64,000 nt of DNA from Harmonia axyridis (lineage: Eukaryota > Arthropoda > Insecta > Coleoptera > Coccinellidae). The translations under genes were made by a program, and so were the position numbers. Where the stretch lies: contig NC_059501.1 of assembly GCF_914767665.1 (NCBI RefSeq), positions 22,110,501 through 22,174,500 on the forward strand, written 5' to 3'. The notes below the pieces were generated by a model. The model was not told where the DNA came from. It made no database searches and saw nothing but the letters and a program-made list of their open reading frames with translations. Every line of letters begins with the position of its first letter. The stretch's first letter is position 1. This document shows positions 37,497 to 50,430 of the stretch, piece by piece.

Positions 37497-38211
37497 GCTA
37501 AGATGTCTAAAAACCTGGTGTATGCACTGATTTGATTTTGTTTTGCTAATTTATTAGTTAAGTTTCGTTAAGTCAACTGTAGGTGGCGCTATTAACAAAT
37601 TATGATTCTTGTTATTTCAAATATTTTAATTTATTCTAGTGAACATTTTAGAATATTTCACTGCAGATGTTCCAAATGGGGATGACTTTTCATTGTTTTC
37701 TTCTTGAAAGTCCTAGGAGAGACAAATATTCGCAAGATGATCATTCCTTGCACTTTTCTTTGAACACGATGCACTTCACGTTTTATACAAGATATAATAT
37801 AGGAACAACTAGTTCATTAAAATTCACTTACCTTCATTTCCTTAGATTAGGGCCTTACAAGAAAAAATTTTGAAAATTTTCAGTGCTATCATATTTATCC
37901 TGTCATTAGTCGATTTTATATTTTCTTTTTCCACAGTAACATTCTGCACATTTTTCTTATAACGAGAAGTTAATGAGATACATATTACAGATGTTTATTA
38001 TACACAGAAAACTGATCCTTGGAGTTCATCTGTTGATTTGATACTTGATATGAATCAAATTCAAATCAAAATCAACGGAAAAAAAGATCGAAATGACAAG
38101 TATCACTTTGTGGCGCCTCCACGAAATAAAACTGATATTCTCAATTTGGTCGAATGTCATTGCATTCAAAAATTGACAAGTGCATACACCATGTTTTTAG
38201 ACATCTTAGCT
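37497..38211. mobile_element. Family D inverted-repeat element, copy 1
   Basis: The left end carries AAGATGTCTAAAAACCTGG and TGTATGCACTGA. The right end carries the inverse (TGCATACACCATGTTTTTAG, ACATCTT). The interior contains TAGGTGGCGCTATTAACAA and, near the right end, TTGGTCGAATGTCATTGCAT. Both are shared with the copy at 54731-55230. There is no transposase; the frame 38038-38265 lies inside the element and recurs in part in the other copy. Confidence 0.75.
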
Positions 38212-39175
38212 AGAGCTATAATTATATTTTGTAATGTTGTTGTATTAATTCAGAATTTGAATTAAAAAAGTAATTTTTAAGAATACTTTCATCAGTTTGA
38301 AGCCAAAGCAATTCGATATTATGCTGAATTTCAATTACTTCAAATAATACGAAAATATCCAAAATATCGAGATTTCAACGGTTATATTTCCAATTCGAAT
38401 TTATGATTCGAGATCAATTTTGAAAAGTTTATATGAGAACTCCCCAACCCACCTAAAGCCGAAACGACAGCTGTCAAAATAATCGGAAGTAGAAGTTTTC
38501 TTGGCCGTCGCGTGATCGAACGTTACCAGATTTCCGGCGTGGAAACTCAAAGAAAACACGTCCTATCTTCGGAAGAAAATTCATCAGATCTCTCTTCGAG
38601 CAGGGCATCCAATAACAGAACGTCTATTATGCCGTTCTTTTGACGTTGAAATAACTTTCCGCTAAGTTTCGTGTTTTATCGAAAAGTTTGCAGCGAATGG
38701 AAAGCCTGGAATTTTTCGAAGGGGGAGGGTAACAACAAATTTCCCGTGTTGAAGCCATCGATCCTTTCACGGGGCAGACATCGAACAACGTGAAATTTGA
38801 ATGTTTCTTTTTCTTCATTTATCCCTGTCTTATTTTTCCGCTTGGTTTGACGTACTCTGTCATCGTGATCTAATGTTTGGTTTGGTGATCCTTTGATATC
38901 TGGTACTCCATTTTTAGTCCAGTTTGGCCATTATCAACAATTTATTTAAGAATCTTTTGAGTATATTAGAAAATCTTTCAAAGTGAATCTCAAACTTCTC
39001 ATTTCAATGTTCCCAAGCACCGCCTGTGATTTTTTAAGTCGTTTTTAACAATTCATAATTCACTAAGCCGAGCTAGTTCCACCAAATATTGAGCATGGCG
39101 TAGGAACCGAGAATATTCGATTTTGTCGTTGAGTTTTAGCAGGAATATTCTTATCATTTTCTGAGCTTGGGATTA
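38212..39175. other. Unassigned sequence with a GC-richer patch at 38440-38600
   Basis: No gene is recognised. The patch is modestly GC-rich. Confidence 0.35.
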
Positions 39176-39600
39176 TTGTAATGAACCCATTTTTCCCTTC
39201 ACTATTTGCCTTGCAAGCAGCTATTCACAAGCAAGCAAACGCTTTTCAACATCTCACGGCTTCAACTCGTGCGGCACCCAATTTCCTTGTTTTTGCATCA
39301 TTTCCATGAGTTTCAGGCGTTTTAAAATAGCTTGTTGCGTCACTCCCAATGATCCTGAATATTTTTGTTGCGTTGGACACGAGTCTTGATCAAGTAATGC
39401 CTTCAATTCTGCATCTTCGAAAACCTTCTCTCTTCCACCGCCATGCTGATCTTCGACGTCAAAATCACCGTTCTTGAAGCGTTGAAACTACTCTTGGCAC
39501 GTTCTTTCACTAATAGCGGCCTCACCATAGGCATTTGAGAGTATTCGATGAGCCTCAGCAGCAGATTTCTTGATACTACAGCTAAAAATTAAAACCTCTC
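39176..39600 (-). mobile_element. Mariner transposase 5' fragment (mellifera/mauritiana-like)
   Basis: The minus strand encodes the N-terminal part: a SAAEAHRILSNAYGEAAISE-like stretch, FKNGDFDVEDQHGGGREKVF and a TQQAILKRLKLM-like helix. It ends where the first catalytic region should begin. It shares upstream sequence (GAGAGGTTTTAATTTT) with the copy at 3850, so both come from the same subfamily. Stops are present. Confidence 0.8.
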
Positions 39601-40599
39601 ACAGATGACGAGAATGTGGCTCTTAAACTGACATGTTTAATTGAAAATAACTTTATGATGTAGACACAAATCGACTTATATTTCAATGGCGTTATGTTTA
39701 CAAATACTTAAGCTGATTGTATGACATCTACGATATATTTATTTCGACTGCCACTTATCGCTACAGCCATCTATTGCAAAATGGCGGAAGCAAAGTTGTA
39801 CACCTAATATATTTTCCTGGGAAAAAGAATTGACAGTGCCACTCTCAAGTCAACATTGACAAGTACAAAACGCTGTTCACAGAATGAGAAAATATTCGGC
39901 CGTTACCAACATAAGTGAATAATCACCACATTATCATTCTTAAAGCAACCATCTTCGAGAGACATCCTGTATCTATAAATTACGTTCTGAAGGAAGTACA
40001 ATAAGCGGGTTCGACAATGCAATTGCCTGTTGGGAACGTATTTCAACCATTTCGGTTCTAAGACGGCGTCGGAATCCTCAGTCGCATTTCTCGTTTTACT
40101 TTTCCTAATATTTCCTTGTCGTATTTCTATGTCCTAGTCATAAATAAATTCCGAGGGAAATCGCTGGCAGTAAACGAATGAAAAGTTTGAAAAAGCTGCA
40201 TTCGGAGGCCACTAGAGATTTTTCGTGGCAAACAATGAACGGTGCCCCGAAGAATGATCGACCGCATATTTGCCAGAAATGGGATTCCTCCAATGGACCT
40301 CGCAATTTTCCGGGTTTCATCGCCTTTGCGGCAAAGAAATGATGGCCATCAATGATGACATAGTTTCTTAAGACAATAATTCATTAGATCAAAAATTATT
40401 CTTTTTAAGATTAAATCATTTAAATAAGAAATGGTTATATTGGCAACACTGTATTATTGTCTCATTTCTGTTCAGTAGGTTAAGGGATTTAATCATAGAA
40501 ATATACATTCCCCAAAAACGTTTAAAATTTGTCAAATTTTTTTTCTCGGATTCAAATCTATTCATTCTGCCATACTTTTTTTAACAGAATGCGTGCAGG
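39601..40599. other. Unassigned sequence
   Basis: This may include the 5' leader of the neighbouring mariner. No gene is recognised, and no terminal repeat could be fixed. Confidence 0.35.
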
Positions 40600-40770
40600 A
40601 ATATTTCAGTTTTATCTAGATTTCATGGTTATACTCGTATTTCATTATTATATGTTGGTAGTCGCAAGTCTTCTGTCACAGATTTATGTATTATCTGTCA
40701 AATTTGTGAAACAGAAAACCGTTCTGCCAATCGAAATTTCAAATATAAAAATCACTAATATTTTACCTTT
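40600..40770 (+). repeat. Dispersed repeat E, copy 2
   Basis: This aligns with 63570-63710 over TTTCAT..GGTTATA, TTTC.TTATTATATG, TATTATCTGTCAA.TTTGTG and the following ACAAAAATCAC-like stretch, and with the inverse of 34510-34640. A 146-codon open frame at 40529-40969 runs through it. Because that frame starts before and ends after the repeat and has no recognisable domain, I do not call it a gene. Confidence 0.6.
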
Positions 40771-43700
40771 CTCAAAGAACAACATGGAGAATTTTAAGAA
40801 AAGATTTAGGTTTACAACTTACAAAATGCAACTGGTTCAAGAACTGAAGACATTTAACAACCATAAACAACTTTTATTTCCTGATTCTTCTCTTGAACTA
40901 AATGAAAATGATCTACAATCTTATCGGAAAATTTTATACATTACAATTGAAACTAAACGAAATAATTGAAAAAAATCAAACCTTCTTTCCAAAATTGTTG
41001 ACTTCTCAAACATTATCATATTACTTTTCGACTAATTTTCTCATGAAATAGTCATGTCGAATACCACTCGAGATAAAATTTATGCATGTAAAACTTTATC
41101 TCTAGTGTTATTATTATGGAAATAAACATCGAGTGAATGTGTTCAAAAATGCAAATGTAATTATGGAAGTATGTTAAATCATCGAAACGTAAATCGAATT
41201 TCTGGCAGGACAATATCTTATGGGTCCACTCATCAGCAATATTTTATTGATTTCCACAAAAATTGTTTCCACACAATGGCTCCGTCACATGTTACATTTC
41301 AACTTAGAAAATTCATCAAACCGAAAAGTGTTGCCTAGTACGGATTAGAATAACATATTTGAACTTTGAGCAAATTGAGAGGACGTATCGGTTTATTTTC
41401 AGTTCAAAACAGTTTAACCTTGATTTGATTATGTGTTATTATGCGAAGTGCTCGGATGACAATTCAAGTGACAACTACAAGCAACTAAATTAACCTCACG
41501 AGGATCCAATAAAAATTACACTATCGTCAAACAAATTTCTTACCAATCTTCTGAACCCTTTATGACTGAAGCCAGTTCACATCAGGAATACTTAGTCATA
41601 CCTACCTACTCATTCGTCCAAAAAAGAATACATTAATAAAAAAAACTAAGAATTGAAATAGTTATAAAAACACTCGTTATAAAAACTTATGAATGAACTT
41701 GAGCACAAATGATTTCTAAATTTAACTCTTGTTGGCGTCAATGCGTCCGATGATTTTATTATTATTATATCAATAATTTGACCAAAATTCCAAATGAAAT
41801 CGAGCATTTACGAAATCAAAATGTTTGTATTTCAATAAATTATACTTACAGAGGTCAAACCATTCGAAATATTCACTAGCACTAGATATACAAGGTACAT
41901 GTGTATGTTTCATATAAGAAACTATATTTTCGATAAGTTAACTATTGCTTATCATATATTATATTGCTGGATCAGAAGAGATATTGTCAGGTGCAGCTGC
42001 AGTTAGGACTTTGGAGTGGTTCTAACTGAATAGGTTGAGCGTGAATCTAAAGTAAAGACCAAATAGAGGAGAGCTGTTTCTTAGTAAGACGAGAATCGTC
42101 TTACGTGGTGTGTTCATATTGCATTTTGTCAAATTTGCAGAGTTGAAAATTGTACAATATGCATTGAGTAATGCTAAGGACTGTTTTCTTGATTTTAACT
42201 TCGTACTTTTCAATTCTGAATGTTTTTCGTGCAACACAATTCATTTTGAAAGTTATATAAGTGTAATGTGAACACTTCCAAGGCAGTTTGCTTCATTTTT
42301 GCACCAATTAATTGAAAAAACACGTTGATTTGACTTAAAACATGGGGCCTTTCATTACATTGTAATTTCTGCAGACGACTCAGATCTCAAAACAACTAAA
42401 AACAAGTTTTATATACTTGTATAATTATATATTATTATTATATAGTTTTATATTATATTTTATATAATAGAATGTTTCGTAATGATTGTATTGAAATGTG
42501 TACAGATAACTCAATAACAACGACTAAACCCCTATTGACATCCATTATTTAATGTGAATACGGGTTAGGGGAATGTTTTAGCAGATAGTAGGATACGAAA
42601 AATCGGTTGGAGTATTCCTTATATTTCTATTTGCTTGATATTCTTATAATAACTTTTAATTCTCCTTGATATAATGACAACGCTTCATATTTTTCACAAC
42701 CTCAATCTTTCATGACGACTAAAATCATTGTTTTAATTAAAATATTGTGAAATATTTATTACGATGAAAATTTTAGTACCTATGTACCATCAAACAAAAA
42801 ACATTATGTTGAAATATACTATATACCGATGAAATCTTAGGTTTTACGACGTTATATCTTATATCATAAGGAATAATATTTCATTCTTCACCACGATAAG
42901 AATTCCATCCATACATATATTATTGATCGTGTCCTCAACGTACAACTTGAAAATTAATGATACTCATTTTCATACAATTTTTCAATAATGAATATTTCAA
43001 TCATCATATAGATACACCTCGTACATTTGCATTCTGGATTTTCAAAAGATAGTTACGTTTTTATAAAAGTTATAAATAAACGCTTTTCATTATTAATTTT
43101 CTCTTCCTCCCCATTAAAAACTCTTAACACCTCCGAATTGAAAAAACTACTTAGTGTAGATTACATTCAAATCCGAGATTTTGAATTGATCCTCGGTTAG
43201 GATTACATACATCGAATTTGGGAACAAACTAAGCGCTAATTGTAATCACAGAAAATCAACTCTTCACAGCACTCTTGACCACGAATTTAAATAAACACTA
43301 GTTATAAGTAGACACACCAGGTTTTCTATGAATTAACCCTATATGTTCTTCCATTTCCATGAAGACCTCTATGCATCCCGTAACCATAGAGGTAAATGTC
43401 TCTCATGACTCATCCGCCATTCCACCCAGTCATCCTTTGACCTGACAGAACATTATTTCCACGTTCCCATCGCACAAAGAAGAACTGAAATATCGAATTC
43501 TTTATCTATTATTTCCTTCCGTTTCCCCGAAAGAATAAGAATTGAAATTCCGATCGTTCACCAGGAAAATCTCTAGATATTGGGCCGACGTGCGGGATAA
43601 ACCAACCGGATCGGGGACTCGCTCGCAATCCGAGCGAAGTTCAGACGTCGGTGTTCCCCTGCCCTCGTGTAATTCGCGTCGCGACTATTAGCCCAGGTCC

Positions 43701-43960
43701 CCCGCCGTCCCCCTCTACTCGGCAAACTTGTCTGGGTCTAGGTCACCCCGACCCCCCGACCATTCTAGCTTCGATCGAATTCAAGGTTGAATTTGTTTAT
43801 ACCTGTTCTGCTTTATTTGTGTATTGTCCGGTGCTGCACTGACTGATCTTCGACGGCGTGCCGATGCTGCTACGTTCCTGAATCGGAATGCGATTAGTGC
43901 TCGCGTGGAACATAGCCATTTCCTTTTATGTTCGGAATCTTGCCCTTTTATGTCACTAAT
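40771..43960. other. Unassigned AT-rich sequence, GC-rich island at 43560-43780
   Basis: This is the longest stretch without any recognised repeat. An AT-rich low-complexity run lies at 42415-42475. At 43560-43780 there is a CpG-rich island with C runs. The open frames (42022-42237 minus, 43651-43842 plus) have no recognisable domain. Confidence 0.4.
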
Positions 43961-45312
43961 ATGATGTCTTAAAATACTGGTGTGTCCACTGAATTTTGTA
44001 TGAGATGTGCAACTTGACCACATCGTTCTTGGTGGTTCCCTTTTCTACCGTAGGTGGCGCTATTTAATAAAATAGCCATATATCAAAAATCTCTGAAACA
44101 CTGGTATGATCACTTACTCTTAAATAATCCTAGGATTGAAGAGGTGAATTTTGAAGGGACCGGTCTTCTCGTATTTTAATGGTATTGGTCCCTTTTCACT
44201 TGATTTCCGCATCGTTACTTATGGTGGCGCTCACGTCGTCTTTCTGTCAATTTCTTTTTGAGGTTAAATCAACAATAAACTACTTCTGACAGAACAAATA
44301 AGAATTTTGAAATGAATCCAATGATTGGTTAATTCTACAGTGACTTAATAAAACACAGGTGCGACAATTCATTCAAATTGAGCCTAAAAATGTCGAACTA
44401 TATGGCTTTACCATAAAACTCAAGAAAACAATTGACTGAACTTAAGTGACACACGTCAAATGAAAAATTATTGGGCCTGATAGTATTCAATTGTATATAG
44501 AACAAATTATGTTATTCAACTGAAAAATACAGTGACTTAATAAAATGTGTCTTACATTTTGAATAAATCCCCAAAATCAGGTAAACGGAGAATGTAAACA
44601 AAAAGCCGCCATATTTAGGCTTAGCTAATCAAAAACGAGACCGCACGTGTCGCCACTGTGTATAGCGCCACCTCAAGGAAGAAAAGGAAAAAGGAACCCA
44701 TGACGGGCCGAGTCGCCAGAATTATCTAGAAAAGTATTAAAAGAATCTGGAAACACTTGGTTTTTATACTAGACATGAATTTGTACTCAATACTCCAGGA
44801 GATAATAATGGAACACATCCCAATAGGGCAAACGAGATCATAGAGAATTGATCTTATCATTCTCTATACAACTTTGGGAGATCGCAGATTATATGCTAGA
44901 CAACAACGCACTTGTCAACAGGTCGGATTAGCTTGATCGCTATTTCTATAATGCCCTCTTTTCAATTTTTTCGTAAAGCTCAACACTATATGAAGAAGAA
45001 ATTAAGATGTCTAAAATACTGGTATGTTCACTGATTAGATTTTATTGAGGCGACTCGGCTCTCAGCATGGTTCCATTTTCTCCTTTCTTCATAGTTCATA
45101 GTGGCTTCATAGTTGATCGACTTTTGATTTAACCTCAAAACGACATTGACAGAAAGACGACGTGAGCGCTATAAGAAACAATGCGGAAGTAAAGTGAAAA
45201 GGGACCAATTCCTTTAAAATCCAAGTAGGTTGATCCTTTCAAAAATCGCCACTTTAATCTTAAGGTTTTTCAAGAGTAGGTAAGTGAGCAAACCAGTGTT
45301 TTAAGCATCTTA
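43961..45312. repeat. Cluster of family D copies and their inverted fragments
   Basis: A family D-like end (ATGATGTCTTAAAATACTGG) begins at 43961. A compact element with both ends (AAGATGTCTAAAATACTGGT and CAGTGTTTTAAGCATCTTA) spans 45003-45312. The stretch 44186-44285 (TTGGTCCCTTTTCACTT, CACGTCGTCTTTCTGTCAAT) recurs inverted at 45115-45218. GGCGACTCGGC near 45050 mirrors the inverse of 44655-44710. The pattern suggests repeated insertion of related elements into one another. Confidence 0.65.
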
Positions 45313-46530
45313 GGAGAAATGCATAGAATGATAAGGCCTGTTATACGAGATCTACATTTTAAAGATACAATATAGCTTTGAAAAACTTCTATTTATGTGC
45401 CATGAAAAATGAATAATAAATGTTTTTAAGGGGACATCTTTAGTATTTTTGCTAGTTTTTAAGAAAATGTTAAAACTTTGCTATACATTCAAACGTTTTC
45501 AAAATTATATAAGTGCGTATAACTTTGGATAACAATCCTGTTTAGAAATGTTATCGATATATTTTCCATACGTCATTTTATTCAAATAATATTTGTGTTT
45601 CTTATCGATTTATCATTTTGATTCTCATGATAATGATTGAAATTTTAGTCTCCAATTATGTAAAAATTTGCATCATTGATAGCGGGTTCCATAAAACTTT
45701 GATCGACCGATCAATTCGTCGATTAGATTCTGATTTCTATGATGAGGCCAAATATAAACACAAATATAAAATATTTTATCGTAAAAGTTTTGTGAAACCA
45801 GCGATTAGTATGGAGAAAAGAGAATATAAAATTCTCTCAAAAGCATTAATTTCACGAATTTGCAATTACGAGCCGTCCCTCTCCAAATAAAAATCTATAC
45901 TTTTCTCGGCGGTTTCCGGAAACACTCGTACGGAAATATTTGGCTGAAATGTTTTATGTGGACCACCCTGTATAAGAATTTCTCGTTCGAATAATCTCCA
46001 AGGGCCCGGCACAAGAAATAATATATCAAAAGGGCTCTCAATTCAGGAGACCCATTATTGCTTTAGAACACGTAAAATTGTTCTTCAGTCCGAATAGGTA
46101 GAAGAACAATGGAAGGGGCCATTTACCAAGCACTTAGTCTCGGCGATTTCTCATGGTCTTTCGCTATCGGGCGGTCGCCCCCCAAACCCCTCCGATCGGT
46201 TACGCCGCTGCCGGACTAATTGAGAAGAATCGTAGGAATTCTCCTTTGTTACCTCGCCAGCGGCGCGATCCGCCGTGGAGGACCATGCATCTCGACAATG
46301 GCCAGAGCCACTCGGTTATGAACGGCCCAATGACTCGACTGTGTCCATAAGAAATGCTGCGTTCTCACTTCGACGGTTCCGAAGACAGCTGGGGCCACGT
46401 CTAGGTCTCCCGTCGATGCAGATGGCTCGTCTTCAAGCAGTGGCGTGGCTATAGGGTTGCAGAGCTGGCGAAAAGTCACGGAGCCCCCTGCCTTCAAGGC
46501 CTCCGACACAAGAAGACGCCAGCTCAGAGA
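45313..46530. other. Unassigned sequence with a GC-rich island (46140-46510)
   Basis: The island at about 46140-46510 is CpG-rich. Open frames on both strands across it have no known domain. ACCACCCTGTATAA near 45963 resembles the end of a Tc1/mariner-type element whose other end was not found. The 90-codon frame 45618-45890 is not supported. Confidence 0.35.
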
Positions 46531-47480
46531 TAATTATTATTATTATTATTAGAACTCTTTATTGCAAATTCATATATAACAGAAGTGTGTATAAAAATGT
46601 GCAATGGGTGGGCATATCGCTGAGCGATGTCTTCCTGCCAACCTTCTACAAATCAGCATTTCCATTACATGTATGAGTGCACTAAACATAATTTGAAAAA
46701 AGAAAATACATATAATGTTTGTGTTACCTGTAAGGGATAAAGGAGGGATGAATTGGAAAGGAAAATGAGGGAAGATATCGACGAAACAACAACCAGGAAG
46801 AAAACACCTCAACCGATGGTCTGTTTTAAGTATCTTTTGAGGCTCATTTTGAATGATCTGAAAGTAGGCCTATGAGATATCTCCTCGGGGATGCGGTTCC
46901 AAAGTTGAGAATATCTCACAGAGAAGCAGTTACGAACAGAATTGGTGGAATGAGCGTTTATTCTTAAAGTGAGATTACCAAGTGCTCTCGTATGATGATC
47001 CTCGCCTCCGAGAGGTCGAATATTGCCGTGCAAATGAGATGGAATGCGACATTTTAAAACCCTATAGCCCATAAGCAGAGTATGCCAATTACGACGCAAT
47101 GCAATGGGCAGCAGGTTGAGAGCATCTCTGAACTGACTAACGTGGTCAAATTTTCTCAAGTTGTACACGAATTTAATACCTGCATTCTGTAAGCGGTCAA
47201 GTTTACCCAACTGGCTTACCGTTAGACCCATGAAGGCCACGTCAGCATAGTCCAGAATAAGGAGCAATAGTGTGAAGAAAAGAGTCTTTCGTGTTTGGAA
47301 AGGTAGGAAATTCTTCATGAGACGGAGCTGATGGAGGCTCTAGTAAAACTTTTTGCTTATACTGGTAATCTGAGGATCCCAAGAAAGCGTCTCATCTATA
47401 ATCAAACCCAGACTTCTCACCTCCGAAGAGTAGGGAACATTCTCCCCACAGAGAACAATTTCATGGTCGTGTATATCTTA
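46531..47480 (-). mobile_element. 3' part of a non-LTR retrotransposon
   Basis: On the minus strand it reads HDHEIVLCGENVPYS, then EVRSLGLIIDETLSWDPQI, and after a stop continues in the 170-codon frame 47318-46809. That frame contains LLLLILDYADVAFMG, RLQNAGIKFVYNL and SQLWNRIPEEI. This is the C-terminal segment after the reverse-transcriptase core in jockey/CR1-like elements. The 3' end is a short ATT repeat at 46531-46551 (AAT on the element's strand), typical of a target-primed insertion tail. It is 5'-truncated near 47480 and carries a stop, so it is inactive. Confidence 0.8.
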
Positions 47481-47599
47481 ACTTGATATAAAAATTGTAA
47501 ATTAAAATCGATTAAAATTAGACTCAACTAAAGATCACATACAAATTCAAATGAATCATTGAAATTTAAACGCATTCGTAATGAATGGATCACTTTTAG

Positions 47600-48350
47600 A
47601 ATATATAGAGCTAGTGATGCATGATGTTAGGGGAGCAGATGCCCTAGCGAGGGAGCAGGCACAGGTTGCCCAGTCGCAGGGACAAAGCTGGCCGCTTCTG
47701 GACGATTGCTTCCTTCAGACGGTCAAATTGTTGACAGTACAGTTCCAAGATAACAGTTGTGCCGTATGGGAGCAGCTCATAGTAGATCATTCCCTGCCAA
47801 TCCCACCAAACACAAAGCAAAACCTTCCTGACCCCAAATCCTAGCTTGGCTACCGTTTTCGCCGGTTCACCGCGTTTCGACTACGACCGTTTTCACTTGA
47901 TGTTGTCGTAAGTGATCCACTTCTCATCACCAGTCACCAACCGCTTCAAAAATGAGTCGATTTTGTTGCGATTCAGCAACGATTCGCAGATGGAAATTTG
48001 ATTTTTTTGCGTTAACTCGTGTGGTACCCATACATTGACCTTCTTGATACCAGCTTTATGACAAATGGTTCCAAACGATATTTTGTGTTATCCTTTGGGC
48101 AATCGAAACAGTGCTTACATGACGGACGGACTCGACAATGTCCACATGATTTTATCCACAATTGGCCTTCCAGTGCGTTGTGCATCTTCGACATCCGTAG
48201 GGAATCGACCAATCTAAAATCCCGCTTGATTGGCTGTTACAGTATCAGGACCATAAACACTATTCACATTTTCATCTGACTGGCTTGCATTTTTGCCTTT
48301 ATTGAAAGAAATCTGTAAAATATAGCATTTTTTCTCTTTGCTTGTGTCCA
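47600..48350 (-). mobile_element. Mariner transposase remnant (cecropia/irritans-like)
   Basis: Minus-strand translation starts with MDTSKEKKCYILQ near 48350, with TDVEDAQRTGRPIVDKIM in the DNA-binding half. The catalytic half has RLVTGDEKWITYDN (first catalytic aspartate), GEPAKTVAKLGFGVRKVLLC and VWWDWQGMIYYELLP. The match fades near 47640, before the second aspartate. Several internal stops make it inactive. Confidence 0.8.
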
Positions 48351-49850
48351 TTTTTGACGAGCGCTCAAACTAAACTCATCACTAAACTAATCACAAAACT
48401 GTCACAAAAGTTTTTGTAGTAAGAAATCTCATATTTCTAACGCCTTCTAGTAGAATCCGATCGGACTTATACAACACGAGATACATATATCTAAAAGCCA
48501 TCTATTTAAAAAATAATGGATTTCTTTTTACTACACCTTATTTATGTACCCTCTATTTTCTAGCCGTTTCAGAGAATGTGCCGACAGCTCATAGTCGTTG
48601 AATTGATTCAAATCAATAAATGTTATAAAATATTTCAAAAGATTCTGACAGTAGGCAATATACGTTTTGAGGAAGTTTGAGAAATAGTTAGAAAGATACA
48701 TGTTTGGAAAATCTGTATTAACTTTCGTTCTTTTCGTTTCTTTTTTTTTTTGTTATTTTATTTCAACGGCCCCATTCAATGACTTCGCTAGAGGTTCCCG
48801 ATGGTATAGTTACGCCACTGTTTTCAAGGGGTCATTAAGGGACCGAAAATAGTTGGTTGGTCCATATACACAATGTACGCGAAAAAAAAACGTAAAATGG
48901 ATATCTTCTGGAGGTTGAGGTTTCGTGGGGGTAAATGAGGTGAAACCAATCGGGTGAAAGGTGGTCCTGCGGCAATTCGAAGCCCAAAACGAGACGAAAC
49001 GTTTACAAAGCCACTGGGCTATTCGAAAATAAATGTGTGCCTAATGGTTCCATACACGCACATTCTCTTATGAAAACTTATCCGTTTGGGTAGAAAAATT
49101 GAAAAGTTTTATCATTGTCAACATTGTCTATGTGGTATGGTAGATACCTAAGGTGTCATCTGTCGAGATATCAACGATCTAATGTTAGCAACAATGTAAA
49201 TTTTCGAATCAAATATTCAATATAATGCATGTAATATGGAATTTTTCTCAATCATTGAAAATGTCCTATCCGATAGAACCGAAATTTAAAAATCAATTGT
49301 GAAATAGTAAAATGAATTTTCTTGAAGAATTACGATTCAAACATAAATTTCTTGTAAAATTTCGGTATATGAGAATCCTTCCTTCAGATTTCACTGAAAT
49401 TTTTCCACAATTTCTAATGGTTCTGTTTTTTTTTTTTTTTAAATTGCTACTTACAATTTCTAAGGCCTACCCTGAAATTTTCAATCGACATTATTTGTGC
49501 GTTCACCTACTTTTTGGTCCAGTGTCGGCCTTATATTTCATACAGCGACAAAATAGTCGATGACTGAGTGTCAATCGTGTGCGTTGAAGTTTCTTGAGGA
49601 AAAATAAGATTAAACCAATAGAGAAAGATAATCCGGTGGAGATAGGAAAACCGAAACAACGGCAGATTGAAAACTACATTCACGTGTTGGCTACGCAATC
49701 TTCAAATAAATGCGTGATGGTAATTAGTTCTAGTCTAATGGTTCCACACACGCACGTTATCATAAGATAAAATTTTTTCATTTCATCCAGAAAAACTTAA
49801 ATAAATTTAAAGGTGTAACTTTTTTTTAATATTCTCAATCGAAAATAGAG

Positions 49851-50179
49851 TATAAATCAAATAATTTGACACCTTTGTGTCTAATCCTTCACAATAATAT
49901 ATCTATATGATATTTTTAGTTTATTTTTGTCTTGGAATATATTCCAATTCTAAAAATGACAAATTTAATAATCAACCAAAAGAAAATTCTAAATTACTAA
50001 AAATGTATCACTTAATTGATACATTTTTAGTAATATCGAATTTTCTTCTGGTTGATTATTAAATTTGTCATTTTTAGAATTGGAATATATTCCAAGACAA
50101 AAATAAACTAAATATATCATATGGATATATTATTGTGAAGGATTAGACGCAAATGATTAGTCAAATTATTTGATTTATA
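49851..50179. repeat. Large near-perfect palindrome, about 329 bp
   Basis: The two arms of about 164 bp meet with almost no spacer near 50013. The left arm has TATAAATCAAATAATTTGAC and TTGGAATATATTCCAATTCT. The right arm has the inverses, with small differences (for example an extra AATGATTAG near 50150). It would form a cruciform or a long RNA hairpin. No terminal target duplication is obvious. Confidence 0.8.
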
Positions 50180-50282
50180 TTAAATAGCCTTCAACAAGTA
50201 GACTCATTAAACTTTTATAACGAAAATAGAGTCTTCAGAACTATATTCGAGCAGAATATAGTAAAACCAAAATGAGAAAGTA

Positions 50283-50430
50283 CTGACATGAAGCCAGGAG
50301 CTTTTGAGCGCTCGTTCATTCATACCTCAATGCCGCCTACATCATATTCCTTTATACGGTAATATGGTCTTCAAGGCTGTTATAGAAGCATGAATTAACG
50401 AGCGCTCAAAAGCTTCTGATTTCACGTCAG
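50283..50430. repeat. Short inverted repeat (hairpin) of about 148 bp
   Basis: AGCTTTTGAGCGCTCGTT near 50300 is mirrored by AACGAGCGCTCAAAAGCT near 50398. The pairing extends outwards through CTGACATGAAG / TTCACGTCAG. The arms are about 35 bp with few mismatches. It may be a small MITE. Confidence 0.7.

Noticed and set aside
40529..40969. 146-codon open frame
   Set aside because: It overlaps dispersed repeat E, has AT-rich composition and shows no known domain. The repeat's other copies are not open in the same frame.
45271..45286. Ratchet-like AGAGTAGGTAAGT
   Set aside because: There is no pyrimidine tract before the AG, and it lies inside the right part of a family D element.
45618..45890. 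90-codon open frame
   Set aside because: It has no domain, a low-complexity Ile/Lys-rich composition, and lies in AT-rich repeat-like DNA.
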